A stretch of DNA of 64,000 nt from Albitalea sp966211955 (GCA_966211955.1 CBIHOF010000006.1:1-64000); one strand, 5' to 3'; shown: positions 51,576 to 60,234, counted from the stretch's first letter. Made by a program: numbers and translations. The notes: generated by a model not told the origin, from the sequence alone.

Positions 51576-52001
51576 GTGTCTCTCCAGAGCCAGGCAACGC
51601 CGTGGCAAGCCCTTCGCAGGGTTGGATTTGCGATTCTCCTGGCCGGTGCCGCAAGCACCGGAGCTCTCGCTCCTTCGATGGGGTGGGCCAAGGGTTCCGC
51701 CGTCCCGGACGTGGCCAGCGTGGCGATTGCCGAGCTGCCCAAGGAGGCACAGACCACCGATCGCTTGATCCGCGCCGGGGGTCCCTTTCCCTACCCGAAA
51801 GACGGCATCGTGTTCGGCAATCGCGAACGGGTGCTCCCTGCGAAGCCACGTGGCTACTACCGGGAGTACACGGTCAAGACGCCGGGCGAACGGAACCGAG
51901 GCGCCCGCCGCATTGTCTGTGGTGGGCGTGAGGCGACCCGACCCGACGCATGTTTTTACACCGGCGATCACTACACGAGCTTTGCCCGCATCGTGTATTG
52001 A
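51576..52001 (+). CDS. Secreted guanyl-specific ribonuclease (barnase/RNase Sa-like)
   Basis: A 141-residue protein with a signal-like N-terminus (about 1-38) and a compact N1/T1-type RNase domain. DRLIRAGGPFPYPKDGIVFG is the usual strand opening. The catalytic set is Glu97 (YYREYTV), Arg in RNRGARRIV and His132 (TGDHYTSF). Cys115 and Cys126 could form a disulfide. Such enzymes cut RNA after G and are lethal if active inside the producer. The start is GTG 51576 with CAGGGA upstream. A barstar-like inhibitor follows 46 bases later. Confidence 0.92.
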   Translation: MSLQSQATPWQALRRVGFAILLAGAASTGALAPSMGWAKGSAVPDVASVAIAELPKEAQTTDRLIRAGGPFPYPKDGIVFGNRERVLPAKPRGYYREYTVKTPGERNRGARRIVCGGREATRPDACFYTGDHYTSFARIVY

Positions 52002-52047
52002 GCGCGGGTCACAGCAGTTTCATTGGTGACTTGAGGAGGAACGCGAC

Positions 52048-52443
52048 ATGCTTTTGCAGACCGTCCGTCCGAACATTGTTCAATCGATCCGCGCTTACCG
52101 CGTGGAGGACCTGCAGCAGGCCGCCCAAGACGTCGGCCAGCACTTCCTCTATGCGAACCTGACGGCGGCCCAGTCCAAGCAGGAAGTCCTCGACAGCATC
52201 GCCGAGTCCTTCCTGTTTCCGGTGCACTTCGGCAAGAACCTGGATGCGCTGTACGACTGCATGACGGACCTCGTTCACAAAGCGGGCCAGCAGCCCGGCT
52301 TCGTCGTGGTGCTCGAGCAATTGCCCGACAACCCCCGCTTCGATCGCGAGGCCCGCGAACAGCTACTGGATGTCTTTCGCGATGCCGCAGACTTCTGGGC
52401 GGAGCGAAAAATACCATTCAGGTGCTTCTATTCTTTTCAGTAG
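52048..52443 (+). CDS. Barstar-family ribonuclease inhibitor
   Basis: A 131-residue cytoplasmic protein matching barstar: SKQEVLDSIAESFLFPVHFG, then KNLDALYDCMTDLV, the helix-loop region that plugs the RNase active site (acidic residues around the DALYDCM helix). GFVVVLEQLP forms the central strand. It is about 40 residues longer than Bacillus barstar. A strong GAGGAGG ribosome site suggests it is made in excess of the RNase, as expected of an immunity protein. No signal peptide. Confidence 0.92.
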   Translation: MLLQTVRPNIVQSIRAYRVEDLQQAAQDVGQHFLYANLTAAQSKQEVLDSIAESFLFPVHFGKNLDALYDCMTDLVHKAGQQPGFVVVLEQLPDNPRFDREAREQLLDVFRDAADFWAERKIPFRCFYSFQ

Positions 52444-52476
52444 CCCGCTCCCAGGAACAAGGGTCATGGGAGCGGG
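52444..52476 (+). terminator. Hairpin after the barstar gene (terminator or attenuator)
   Basis: A perfect 10-bp stem, CCCGCTCCCA facing TGGGAGCGGG, starts directly after the barstar stop codon, with a 13-base loop. No T-run follows, so it may protect the mRNA end or partly terminate rather than act as a classical terminator. Confidence 0.5.
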
Positions 52477-52484
52477 CGACGGAA

Positions 52485-52616
52485 GTGGCCCAGACGATCG
52501 CCGAGAACAAGCCCGCCAAGGCGGCTTCGAAGACGGCGCAGGCAGCGAGCTTCGGCATGAACATGCCGCTCATGAGCAGTGCCTTTGATACGGCGATGTG
52601 GCTGAACGCGGCTTGA
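52485..52616 (+). CDS. Possible small ORF of 43 residues after barstar
   Basis: An Ala-rich open frame (VAQTIAENKPAKAASKTAQA at the N-terminus, then a Met-rich amphipathic stretch ending AMWLNAA). It lies between the barstar hairpin and a strong bidirectional terminator. The start could be GTG 52485, with a weak GGA before it, or GTG 52422 overlapping barstar (64 residues). No family is recognised, and it may be a relic or untranslated. Its position inside the RNase/barstar unit is the only support. Confidence 0.3.
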   Translation: MAQTIAENKPAKAASKTAQAASFGMNMPLMSSAFDTAMWLNAA

Positions 52617-52634
52617 GCAGCAGCAGCAATCGGC

Positions 52635-52674
52635 GACAACAAAAGAGCGACCTTCGGGTCGCTTTTTTGTTGTC
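52635..52674. terminator. Strong bidirectional terminator between the barstar unit and ksgA
   Basis: An 18-bp stem with one mismatch around a TTCG tetraloop. The inner arms are GCGACC and GGTCGC; the outer arms GACAACAAAA and TTTTTGTTGTC supply an A-run on one side and a T-run on the other. It can terminate transcripts from both strands and sits between the convergent barstar unit and ksgA. Confidence 0.93.
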
Positions 52675-52759
52675 TGCGTTGTGCTTCCCACTGGAGGCGC
52701 TTTGACAGCTCTCGCGCGTGCTGACAAGGCAACGGGTGTTGGCCCCGCCGCGCTGCGCG

Positions 52760-53527
52760 TCAAGCCCTGCTGCCCACCGTCTGTGCAAGTGCGATGTACT
52801 CCGCCACGGGCACTTCTTCCGCCCGCCGCTGGATGTCGAAGCTGCCTTCGAACGACCGCTCCTCCAGCCAGCGTCCCAGCGTGTGACGCAGGATCTTGCG
52901 GCGCTGCGAGAACGCGACCGTGACGAGCTGGCTCAGCAGCGCCGGATCGATCCTCGGCGGCTGTGGGTAGGGTTGCATGCGCACAACCGCCGAATCGACA
53001 CGTGGGGGTGGGTCGAAGGCCTCGGGCGGCACGTCGAGCACGTTCTCGATGTCGTAGCGCCATTGCAGCATCACCGACAACCGGCCGTAGTCCTTGCCCC
53101 CGGGTGACGCGGCCATGCGGTCCACGACCTCCTTCTGCAGCATGAAGTGCTGGTCGGCAATGTGGTCCACCGCGTCAAGCAGGTGAAAGAGGATCGGCGT
53201 GGAGATGTTGTAAGGCAGGTTGCCCACCACCCGCAGCCGCGCACCGGCCTGGGCGGCCAAGGCCGCGAAGTCCACCTTCAACACGTCGGATTCGACGACC
53301 TCGAGCTCCGGCCGCTTGCGCAGCCGCGCGGCCAGGTCGCGGTCCAACTCGATCACCGTCAGCTTGCCGCTGCGCGAAACGAGCGGGTTGGTCATCGCGC
53401 CCAGGCCGGGCCCGATCTCCACCAGTGGCTCACCCGGCCGCGGGTCGATGGCATCCACGATGCTTTCGATGATGCCCGTGTCAGTCAGGAAGTGCTGACC
53501 AAACCGCTTGCGAGGAATGTGCTTCAC
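52760..53527 (-). CDS. ksgA: 16S rRNA (adenine1518-N6/adenine1519-N6)-dimethyltransferase
   Basis: A 255-residue SAM-dependent enzyme that dimethylates two adjacent adenines near the 3' end of 16S rRNA. It starts MKHIPRKRFGQHFLTD, with the SAM motif VEIGPGLGAMT and the catalytic NLPYNIS. It lies downstream of surA and lptD on the same strand, a conserved order. A hairpin repeat separates it from surA, so it may have a separate message. Confidence 0.97.
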   Translation of the reverse strand: MKHIPRKRFGQHFLTDTGIIESIVDAIDPRPGEPLVEIGPGLGAMTNPLVSRSGKLTVIELDRDLAARLRKRPELEVVESDVLKVDFAALAAQAGARLRVVGNLPYNISTPILFHLLDAVDHIADQHFMLQKEVVDRMAASPGGKDYGRLSVMLQWRYDIENVLDVPPEAFDPPPRVDSAVVRMQPYPQPPRIDPALLSQLVTVAFSQRRKILRHTLGRWLEERSFEGSFDIQRRAEEVPVAEYIALAQTVGSRA

Positions 53528-53578
53528 GCCGCCAGCCCAGGCAATCCGGAGCCGACAGAGCGCCCAAAGCGCGACCCA

Positions 53579-53664
53579 TCAAGCAGCCGCCGCGGATCCG
53601 GCTTTGCCGGTCCGCCAGCGGCGCCCCCTTGAGGGGGAGGCGCCAAAGGCGCTTCGGGGGTGGG
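53579..53664 (+). repeat. Dispersed hairpin repeat, copy 4 (variant)
   Basis: Forward-orientation, more divergent copy in the surA-ksgA gap. ATCCGGCTTTGCCGG and GGCGCCCCCTTGAGGGGG keep the two stems. The distal part is replaced by another hairpin, GGCGCCAAAGGCGC, and it lacks the GCAGCGACTGGGGGG end of the other copies. It lies a few bases beyond the surA stop. Confidence 0.7.
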
Positions 53665-53669
53665 TCTGC

Positions 53670-55055
53670 TCAAACTGGCGGCTCGCGCATCTCGATGTAG
53701 GCACGAGCGCGCAGGTCGCGCAGCCACTCGAGGTAGGCCTGGTCGAACTTCTGCTCGCGCAGCACGTTCTTGGCTTGCTCGCGCTGCTGCTTCGGGTCCA
53801 GCGTGGTCTGGCGGCGGTCGATCACCTGGATCAGGTGCACGCCAAAGCGCGACACCAGCGGCTCGGAGATGCCGCCCACGGCCAGCGCGTTCATCGCCTC
53901 CTCGAATTCCGGCACGAACTGCCCCGGCGATGCCCAGCCGAGGTCGCCGCCCTGCGCCGCGCTGCCGTCTTCAGAGTTGTCGCGCGCCACCTGCTCGAAG
54001 TTCTTGCTGCGCGACTGGATCTCGCGCTTGAATTCCGCAAGCCGGCGCACCGCCGCCTCCTGGGTCAGCTGCGCCGACGGACGCAGCAGAATGTGTCGTG
54101 CGTGCGTCTGCGTGACCGAGAAGGCGCCCGCTTCACGTCGCTCGATCAGCTTGAGCTGGTGGAAGCCGGCCGTGGTTCGCAGGTAGGTCGGCGCGAGTTC
54201 GCCGGCCTTCAGGCCGCGCACCTGTTCGACGAACTGGTCGGGCAGGCGGGTGGACGCCCGCAGGCCGATCACGCCACCGACCGCCTTGTTGGCGTCTTCG
54301 GAAATGTCCTTGGCCACCGCCTCGAAGGATTCACCAGCCTTCACGCGCGCGATGCCCGCATCCAGCCGCGCGCGGCGCTCGGCCACTACCGCATCGCTCG
54401 CGCCTTCGGGCACCGTCACGAGGATCTGCGCGATGTTGTATTCGGTGGCGTTGCCCGCGGCGGCCCGCTGCTTGTCCAGCAGCGCATCGATCTCCGCTTC
54501 GGTGATGCGGATGCGGCCCTGCACTTCGCGCTCGCGGATCCGCTCGATCATGATCTGGTCGCGGATGTTGTTGCGAAAGCGCTGGAAGTCCATGCCCTCG
54601 GCGGTCAGCCGCTGGCGCAGTTGCGTCATGGTGACCTGGTTCTGTGCCGCCACGTTGGCCACGGCGCGGTCGAGCTCGGCGTCGTCCACGCGGGAGCCGT
54701 TCTCGCGCGCATGCGTGACCTGCACGCGCTCGTCGATCAGCGCATCGAGCAGCTGCTGGCGCAACTCAGCGGCCGGCGGCAGCTTGGTGCCGTTGCGCTG
54801 GGCGTTGTCGCGCACGCGCGCCAGGCGCGATTCCAGCTCGCCGTTGGTGACGAGTTCCTGGTTGACGATGGCGAGGATGTAGTCCGCCGTGCGCGGCGTG
54901 CTGTGTGCCTTGGGTGCCGGCGCGTTCTGCGCGAGCGCGCCCACGCTGCCCGCCATGAGAAGCGCGGCGAAGGTGCCGGCGCCCAGGCGGCGCCAGCTTG
55001 CGGCGGCGCGAACCGTGCGCCCGAAGGCGCCTGCATCGATGTTGAATTCAGTCAT
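53670..55055 (-). CDS. surA: Periplasmic chaperone/peptidyl-prolyl isomerase SurA
   Basis: A 461-residue periplasmic chaperone that escorts beta-barrel proteins to BAM. Signal peptide, SurA N-terminal domain (ILAIVNQELVTNGELESRLA), then two parvulin domains (about 195-295 and 305-410); the second has GGDLGWASPGQFVPEFEEAM. The start overlaps the lptD end by 8 bases, so translation is coupled. LptD is itself a SurA-dependent client in E. coli. Confidence 0.96.
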   Translation of the reverse strand: MTEFNIDAGAFGRTVRAAASWRRLGAGTFAALLMAGSVGALAQNAPAPKAHSTPRTADYILAIVNQELVTNGELESRLARVRDNAQRNGTKLPPAAELRQQLLDALIDERVQVTHARENGSRVDDAELDRAVANVAAQNQVTMTQLRQRLTAEGMDFQRFRNNIRDQIMIERIREREVQGRIRITEAEIDALLDKQRAAAGNATEYNIAQILVTVPEGASDAVVAERRARLDAGIARVKAGESFEAVAKDISEDANKAVGGVIGLRASTRLPDQFVEQVRGLKAGELAPTYLRTTAGFHQLKLIERREAGAFSVTQTHARHILLRPSAQLTQEAAVRRLAEFKREIQSRSKNFEQVARDNSEDGSAAQGGDLGWASPGQFVPEFEEAMNALAVGGISEPLVSRFGVHLIQVIDRRQTTLDPKQQREQAKNVLREQKFDQAYLEWLRDLRARAYIEMREPPV

Positions 55056-57393
55056 AAAACGAGGTTGTCGCAGGAGCGGAAGCGCCGTCGCGCAGGAGGC
55101 GGTAGCCCGGGATATTGTCCTTCAAGACCTGCAGGGGGTTGGAACCCAGACGTGACAGGCCCACCAGCTCCAGCTGCAGCAGCAGCCGGGTGGTCGCCTC
55201 GCTTCGGCCGGTGGACAGCCGTTCGGCCACCACGCGTCCGATCCAGCAGCCGGCGTCGTACTCGAAGCCGACCACCGAATCGGTGATGCGGCTGTCGCGC
55301 ATGCTGTAGTTGACCCGGCCGACGGCGTACATGGTTCCCTTGCAGTTGCTGCCGCCCGTGGTGCGCAGCTGTCTGGCCGGCGAAGCCGGCTCATCGACAT
55401 TGGGCGGCAGTGGTCCATAGAGTGGCCATTGCCAGCCGAGTTCAAGCTGTTCGCTCAAGCCGCGCGCGAGGCGGTAGGTGGCGTTCAGCGTACGGAACGG
55501 CCCGGGCGAGAAACGCGCGCCGACGATGGAGCGCACGGCACGCCGCGTGTCGGGGTTGTACTGGACCGATGCATCCAGGTGCCATTGCGGCACGATGTTG
55601 CTCGAACCCAGCAGCAGGATGTCGGAGAAGCGCTGGGTGAAGGGCGTTTCTTCGGGCGTGATGCTCTGGTCGCGGAACAGCACGCGCTGAACAACGCCCA
55701 GGCGCACCGCCTCGGCGCCGGTGGCCGGGTCGAGCAGGCGGGTGGTGACGCCTGCGGTCAGCTGGTGGGCGTCGGACACACGGTCGACACCGGTAAAGGC
55801 GTTCTCGGTGTAGATGGACTCGAAGTTGAAGTCCTTGCCGGCGGAGTCGAAGTTGGGCAGCGAGGTCTGGTCGCGGAAGGGCGTGTTGACGTACAGCAGC
55901 CGCGGCTCCAGCGTCTGCCGCACATCACGGCCGAACCAGTGGGCGTCGCGCTCGAACACCCAGGCGCTGTCGATGCTGAAAGTGGGAATCACCCGCGAGG
56001 CGTTGCGGCGGCCGTCGGCCATGGGCTGGTCCAGCGAGTACGAAGCGGCGTTCAGCAGCAGCTTGGGCGTGATCGACCAGCCGGGCGTGACCCAGGGCCT
56101 GGCGATGCTTGCGAGCGTGTGCACCCGCAGGCCGGTCGCGCGCGGCGGGTCGGACGCACGCGTGCCTTCCGGGTTGGCGAAACGGTTGAACTCGCCCTCG
56201 AAGCCCAGCACCAGCCCGCCGCCCAGGTGCTGCACGGTGCGCGCCCCGATCTGCGGCAGCCGCTCATAGGGTGTGGGGGTGATCGGTGCGTCGTCGTTCT
56301 GCAGCACCTGCCAGCGCATCACTCGGGTGTAGGTCGTCCACTCGCCGATGGGCTTGTTGGCCTGCAGGTCGGACAGCAGCAGCCGCGGCGTGAGCGTGGC
56401 GAGATTGCGCGGGAAGTCCTTCCAGTAATCGTCGTCGGACACCCGCAGCACGCGGATCGCGAGGTTGGTGTTGCTGATCAGCGCGGCTTCGTGGTTGTAG
56501 CTGAGCGCATAGCGCGAGCGGCCGGTCAGCGCGTCGTTCGGCATCGCGTCCAGGTTCACGACACCGTTGTAGTGCGGCTCGAGGTAGCGGAACTCCGTGC
56601 CGAGCGACAGGCCCCGCTTGGTGCTGATGCCCGGGGTGATCGTCGCGTCGCGATTCGGTGCGATGTTCCAGTAGTACGGCACCGAGGTCTGGAAGCCGCT
56701 CTTGTTGTCCAGGTTGATGTTGGGCGGCAGCCACCCGGACTTGCGGGCGTCCGTGAGCGGAAAGCTCAGCACCGGCGCGCCGAGGATGGGCACGCCCATG
56801 AAGCGCAGCACCGCGCCCTCGGCCACGCCCTCGTTGGCCTCGAAGTCCATCTTGACCTTCGAGGTGGACAGCAGCCACGCCGGATCGCCGCTGCCATCGG
56901 CCGGACAGCTCGTGTAAGTGGCACCGGTGGCCACCGCACGCTGGTCGTCGATGAAATCGATGCGCTGCGCCGAGCCACCGGCGCCCGTGCGGCTGAAGTA
57001 GTAGGTGGGGCTCAGGAAGTAGCCCTCGAATCGCTGCACGCGCAGCTGAAGTTCGGGACCGGTGTAGATGTTGCCGTCGCGGCTCACGCGCACGTTGCCA
57101 CGGGCGGTGGCGAGGTCTTCGGAGTTGTCGTAGCCCAGGCGATCGGCGCGGATCACCATGCCGCCGCGGCGGAACTCGGCATCGCCCTCGGCCACGGTTT
57201 CGAGATCCGCACGGCCGCGCAATTCCTTCGCCTGCAGCACGATCGGCAGCTGCCGGGCGGCGTCACCGCGCGATGGCGCGGACAGCGTTGGTGTGAGCTG
57301 CAGCTGGATGCCGCTGGCGTCCTGCGCCGACGCCGAGGCCGCGCTCATCAGCGCGAAGGCGGCGGCCACCGGCGCGAGGCGCGCGGGGGGCAT
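55048..57393 (-). CDS. lptD: LPS-assembly protein LptD
   Basis: A 781-residue outer-membrane protein that inserts LPS into the outer leaflet. The signal peptide ends near SASA-QD. An OstA-type periplasmic domain (about 50-160; AKELRGRADLETVAEGDAEF) is followed by a large beta-barrel (about 200-770). Several Cys (TSCPADG, SNCKGT, AGCWIG) could form the inter-domain disulfides that activate E. coli LptD. ATG 57393 (MPPARLAP) is chosen; no good ribosome site is visible, so a non-ATG start slightly upstream is possible. It is divergent from amgK. Confidence 0.94.
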   Translation of the reverse strand: MPPARLAPVAAAFALMSAASASAQDASGIQLQLTPTLSAPSRGDAARQLPIVLQAKELRGRADLETVAEGDAEFRRGGMVIRADRLGYDNSEDLATARGNVRVSRDGNIYTGPELQLRVQRFEGYFLSPTYYFSRTGAGGSAQRIDFIDDQRAVATGATYTSCPADGSGDPAWLLSTSKVKMDFEANEGVAEGAVLRFMGVPILGAPVLSFPLTDARKSGWLPPNINLDNKSGFQTSVPYYWNIAPNRDATITPGISTKRGLSLGTEFRYLEPHYNGVVNLDAMPNDALTGRSRYALSYNHEAALISNTNLAIRVLRVSDDDYWKDFPRNLATLTPRLLLSDLQANKPIGEWTTYTRVMRWQVLQNDDAPITPTPYERLPQIGARTVQHLGGGLVLGFEGEFNRFANPEGTRASDPPRATGLRVHTLASIARPWVTPGWSITPKLLLNAASYSLDQPMADGRRNASRVIPTFSIDSAWVFERDAHWFGRDVRQTLEPRLLYVNTPFRDQTSLPNFDSAGKDFNFESIYTENAFTGVDRVSDAHQLTAGVTTRLLDPATGAEAVRLGVVQRVLFRDQSITPEETPFTQRFSDILLLGSSNIVPQWHLDASVQYNPDTRRAVRSIVGARFSPGPFRTLNATYRLARGLSEQLELGWQWPLYGPLPPNVDEPASPARQLRTTGGSNCKGTMYAVGRVNYSMRDSRITDSVVGFEYDAGCWIGRVVAERLSTGRSEATTRLLLQLELVGLSRLGSNPLQVLKDNIPGYRLLRDGASAPATTSFYD

Positions 57394-57668
57394 GCAGGAA
57401 GAATGAACAGAGCGACGCAGCAAGGCGGGAAACAATGCGCAAGGCAAGCGGGAAGGGAAACGGGCAGAACGCAACCCGGGATGCCCGCCCTGGTCGCCGA
57501 CACCGTGTTTACGAGCGGTGCGAAGTCTCCAGGTGTATCGGGCTGGTTTGTAGAATTCGATTATCCATGAGGCACCGCCGACGAGCGGTGCACGACCCCA
57601 GACGGCACACGCCCAATGTCGCGCACGTGCGGCACGCAAGGGTTCCCCCACGGCTTCCTCCACCCTCC

Positions 57669-58736
57669 ATGACCGCCAACACCAACGCACCCGAGCCGAC
57701 CGTCCACTGGGCAGACGAGTCGCGCCACCGCATCTTCGACGCATGGCTCGCGGTCATTGCGCCGCGCCACGGACTCGACGCCGCGACACTCAGCCCCGCG
57801 TCCGCGGACGCGAGCTTTCGACGCTACCTGCGCATCACAGGCACGGGCGGCAGCTTCATCATCATGGACGCGCCGCCGGTGCACGAGGATGTGCGCCCCT
57901 TCGTGCACATCGCAGGCCTGATGACCGACGCCGGCCTGCACGCCCCGCGCATCGTCGAGCAGGACCCGGAGCACGGCTTCCTGCTGCTGAGCGACCTCGG
58001 CAACCGCCTGTACCTCGGCGAGCTGCAGGCCGCGGTGCAAGCGGGTGATTCGAAGACCATCGCCTCGCTCATGCGCGACGCGACCACCGCGCTCATCACC
58101 TGGCAGCTCAAGGGCGACGCGAGCAGCCTGCCGCCCTACGACGAAGCCCTGCTGCGCCGAGAGATGCAGCTCTTTCCCGACTGGCTCGTCGAGCGCGAGT
58201 TCGGTCAGACCTGGACTGACGCACAGCGCAACCAGTGGCAAGGCGTGACCGACCTGCTGGTGCGCAGCGCACTGGCGCAGCCCACGGTGGCGGTGCACCG
58301 CGACTACATGCCGCGCAACCTCATGGTGTGCGATGTGAACCCGGGCATCCTCGACTTCCAGGATGCAGTGCGCGGACCCATCACCTACGACGTCGCCTCG
58401 ATGCTGCGAGACGCCTTCATCAGCTGGGAAGAAGAGCAGGAGATCGACTGGGCCGTGCGCTACTGGGAGCAGGCGAAGAAGGCCGGCCTGCCCATGCCCG
58501 AAGACTTCGGCGACTTCTGGCGCCAGCTCGAGTGGATGGGCCTGCAACGGCACCTGAAAGTGCTGGGCATCTTCTGCCGGCTCAAGCACCGCGACCACAA
58601 GCCGCGCTACAGCCAGGACCTGCCGCGCTTCTTCCGCTATGCGCACCGCGTGGCCATCCGCTACAACGGCCTGGGGGCGCTTGCGCGTCTCATCGAACCC
58701 TTGATGGGCGAGACGCGCACCGACGCGTTCTATTGA
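57669..58736 (+). CDS. amgK: N-acetylmuramate/N-acetylglucosamine kinase (AmgK-like aminoglycoside phosphotransferase fold)
   Basis: A 355-residue kinase of the aminoglycoside phosphotransferase family. The catalytic loop is VAVHRDYMPRNLMV and the metal-binding motif ILDFQDAVRGPITYD. In Pseudomonas and others, AmgK phosphorylates MurNAc at C1 for direct peptidoglycan recycling, working with the nucleotidyltransferase MurU. The gene is divergent from lptD, as in pseudomonads, but murU does not follow here; a minus-strand LysR gene does. Identity rests on motif and position. Confidence 0.9.
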   Translation: MTANTNAPEPTVHWADESRHRIFDAWLAVIAPRHGLDAATLSPASADASFRRYLRITGTGGSFIIMDAPPVHEDVRPFVHIAGLMTDAGLHAPRIVEQDPEHGFLLLSDLGNRLYLGELQAAVQAGDSKTIASLMRDATTALITWQLKGDASSLPPYDEALLRREMQLFPDWLVEREFGQTWTDAQRNQWQGVTDLLVRSALAQPTVAVHRDYMPRNLMVCDVNPGILDFQDAVRGPITYDVASMLRDAFISWEEEQEIDWAVRYWEQAKKAGLPMPEDFGDFWRQLEWMGLQRHLKVLGIFCRLKHRDHKPRYSQDLPRFFRYAHRVAIRYNGLGALARLIEPLMGETRTDAFY

Positions 58737-58760
58737 GCCCAGGCGGGGACGCGACCCGGC

Positions 58761-59780
58761 TCAGCCCACGGTCGCCGCCGCAGCCTTGGCGGCAGCTTCG
58801 CTCACGGGGCAGCCCTTGCCACTGCCTGCGCGCTGCGTTTCGCACCCGGCGGCCGATAGCCACGGGTCGCGGTCCTCGCCGCCGAAGACCTGCACGAGAA
58901 AGTCCACGAAGGCGCGCGTGCGCGCCGGTACGTGCTTGCGCGTGGGCATGGCGGCGTACAGCGACACGGTGAACAGATGCCAGGCGGGCAACACACGCTC
59001 CAGCGCGTGTTCCAGCAGGGCGTCTTCCGCCACGAAGGACGGCAGGCCCGCGATGCCCAGGCCGTGCAGCGCCGCGGCGTACAGCGTGTCGGTGTGCACG
59101 GTGCCCAGCACCGGCCGGTTGGGTGTCAGCGTGATCGACTCCCCTGCCGGCTCGTCGTCGCCATAGGCGCCTTGCACGAACGTGATCTCGCGCAGGAAGG
59201 TGGGCAACATCGCCTCGTGCAGCACGAGGTCCGTCGGGTGTTCCGGCCGGCCGTTGCGGTCGAGGTACTCGGGGGACGCGCACGCGATCACCTCGGAGCG
59301 CGCCAGCCGCCGCGCGACGAAATCGCCATCGAGCGGGCGGCGGCCCATGCTGATGATGGTCACGTCGAAGTTCTCGTCCACCGTCTCCACCGGCCCCGGT
59401 GCGGACAGCTCGATGGTGATCTTCGGGTACATCGCGTGGAACTTGGGCAAGTGCTTGGCGATCTGGTGGGTCGCGAAGGCAGGAGGCGCCAGCAGGCGCA
59501 GGTGACCGCGCGGCTCCGAGCTGGCGGTGCTGGCCAGCGCTTCGGCTTCTTCGACCTCGGTGAGGATGAGTCGGGTGCGCTCGAGGTAGGCCTCGCCAAT
59601 GTCGGTGAGCGCGAGACGCCGCGTCGTTCGGTTGATGAGCCGGGCGCCGAGGTGTTCCTCGAGGTCGGCGACTAGCCGCGTCACGACGGCGGGCGAGAGG
59701 TTCATCTCGCGGGCGGCAGCCGCAAAGCTGCCTGAGTCGATGACCCGGCAGAACACCCGCATGGAGTGGAGTCTGTCCAT
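58761..59780 (-). CDS. LysR family transcriptional regulator
   Basis: A 339-residue LysR regulator. The N-terminal winged HTH (MDRLHSMRVFCRVIDSGSFA, then LSPAVVTRLVADLEEHLG) and the effector domain are intact. The last 30 residues are an Ala-rich extension beyond the usual 300. It is divergent from a small secreted protein gene (59905). An ATTG-N9-CAAT dyad with the T-N11-A spacing typical of LysR sites lies between them. The inducer is unknown. Confidence 0.95.
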   Translation of the reverse strand: MDRLHSMRVFCRVIDSGSFAAAAREMNLSPAVVTRLVADLEEHLGARLINRTTRRLALTDIGEAYLERTRLILTEVEEAEALASTASSEPRGHLRLLAPPAFATHQIAKHLPKFHAMYPKITIELSAPGPVETVDENFDVTIISMGRRPLDGDFVARRLARSEVIACASPEYLDRNGRPEHPTDLVLHEAMLPTFLREITFVQGAYGDDEPAGESITLTPNRPVLGTVHTDTLYAAALHGLGIAGLPSFVAEDALLEHALERVLPAWHLFTVSLYAAMPTRKHVPARTRAFVDFLVQVFGGEDRDPWLSAAGCETQRAGSGKGCPVSEAAAKAAAATVG

Positions 59781-59836
59781 TGCAACCCCTCGATTCTTCC
59801 GAAATCTGGAACGCCGAGATTCAGTTTAGGTCATTT

Positions 59837-59853
59837 ATTGATCGACTGGCAAT
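59837..59853. promoter_or_regulatory. Candidate LysR binding site (T-N11-A)
   Basis: ATTG and CAAT are separated by 9 bases, giving the T-N11-A dyad typical of LysR regulators, in the divergent region between the LysR gene and the small secreted protein gene. Confidence 0.5.
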
Positions 59854-59904
59854 GCCTACAGTTCATCCCATCGCAACACCGAATCCCGCCGAAAGGACCT
59901 CACC

Positions 59905-60189
59905 ATGAACGTCAAGCACATCGCCGCCGCCCTCTCCCTCGCGCTCGCAGGCTCCGCCGCCATGGCTTTCGAAGCCACCGAGTTCAAGGACCCGGTCATC
60001 ACCCCCGCCGGCGCCGCGGCCATCCAGGCCGGCCGCACGCAAGAGCCGACCGCCGTCGTCGTGAGCCGTGGCGAAGCCACCCAGTTCGCCGACGTCGCCA
60101 AGCAGCCGCGCGACCGTTCGGAGGTGCGTGCCGAGGCCCGCACCGCGGCTCGCCAGCACAACGTGAACCCGCTGTACATCGGCGGCTGA
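59905..60189 (+). CDS. Small secreted protein, DUF4148-like
   Basis: A 94-residue exported protein: signal peptide (cleavage near AMA-FE), then GEATQF and RSEVRAEARTAARQ, a DUF4148-like pattern. It shares GEATQF plus the following helix with the 29105-29695 protein. ATG 59905 follows AAAGGA. It is divergent from a LysR gene and ends 45 bases before a strong terminator, so it is a monocistronic gene. Function unknown; many such burkholderial proteins are abundant periplasmic proteins of unknown role. Confidence 0.82.
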   Translation: MNVKHIAAALSLALAGSAAMAFEATEFKDPVITPAGAAAIQAGRTQEPTAVVVSRGEATQFADVAKQPRDRSEVRAEARTAARQHNVNPLYIGG

Positions 60190-60234
60190 TCGCTGAAAGC
60201 TGGTCACGCAAGAGAAAGCTGGAACTCGCAATGA

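Noticed and set aside
52418..52732. Minus-strand frame across the barstar downstream region
   Set aside because: It reads through a strong bidirectional terminator and has no ribosome site or recognisable content.
55429..57570. 713-codon open frame antisense to lptD
   Set aside because: No domain features; overlaps the whole conserved lptD gene.
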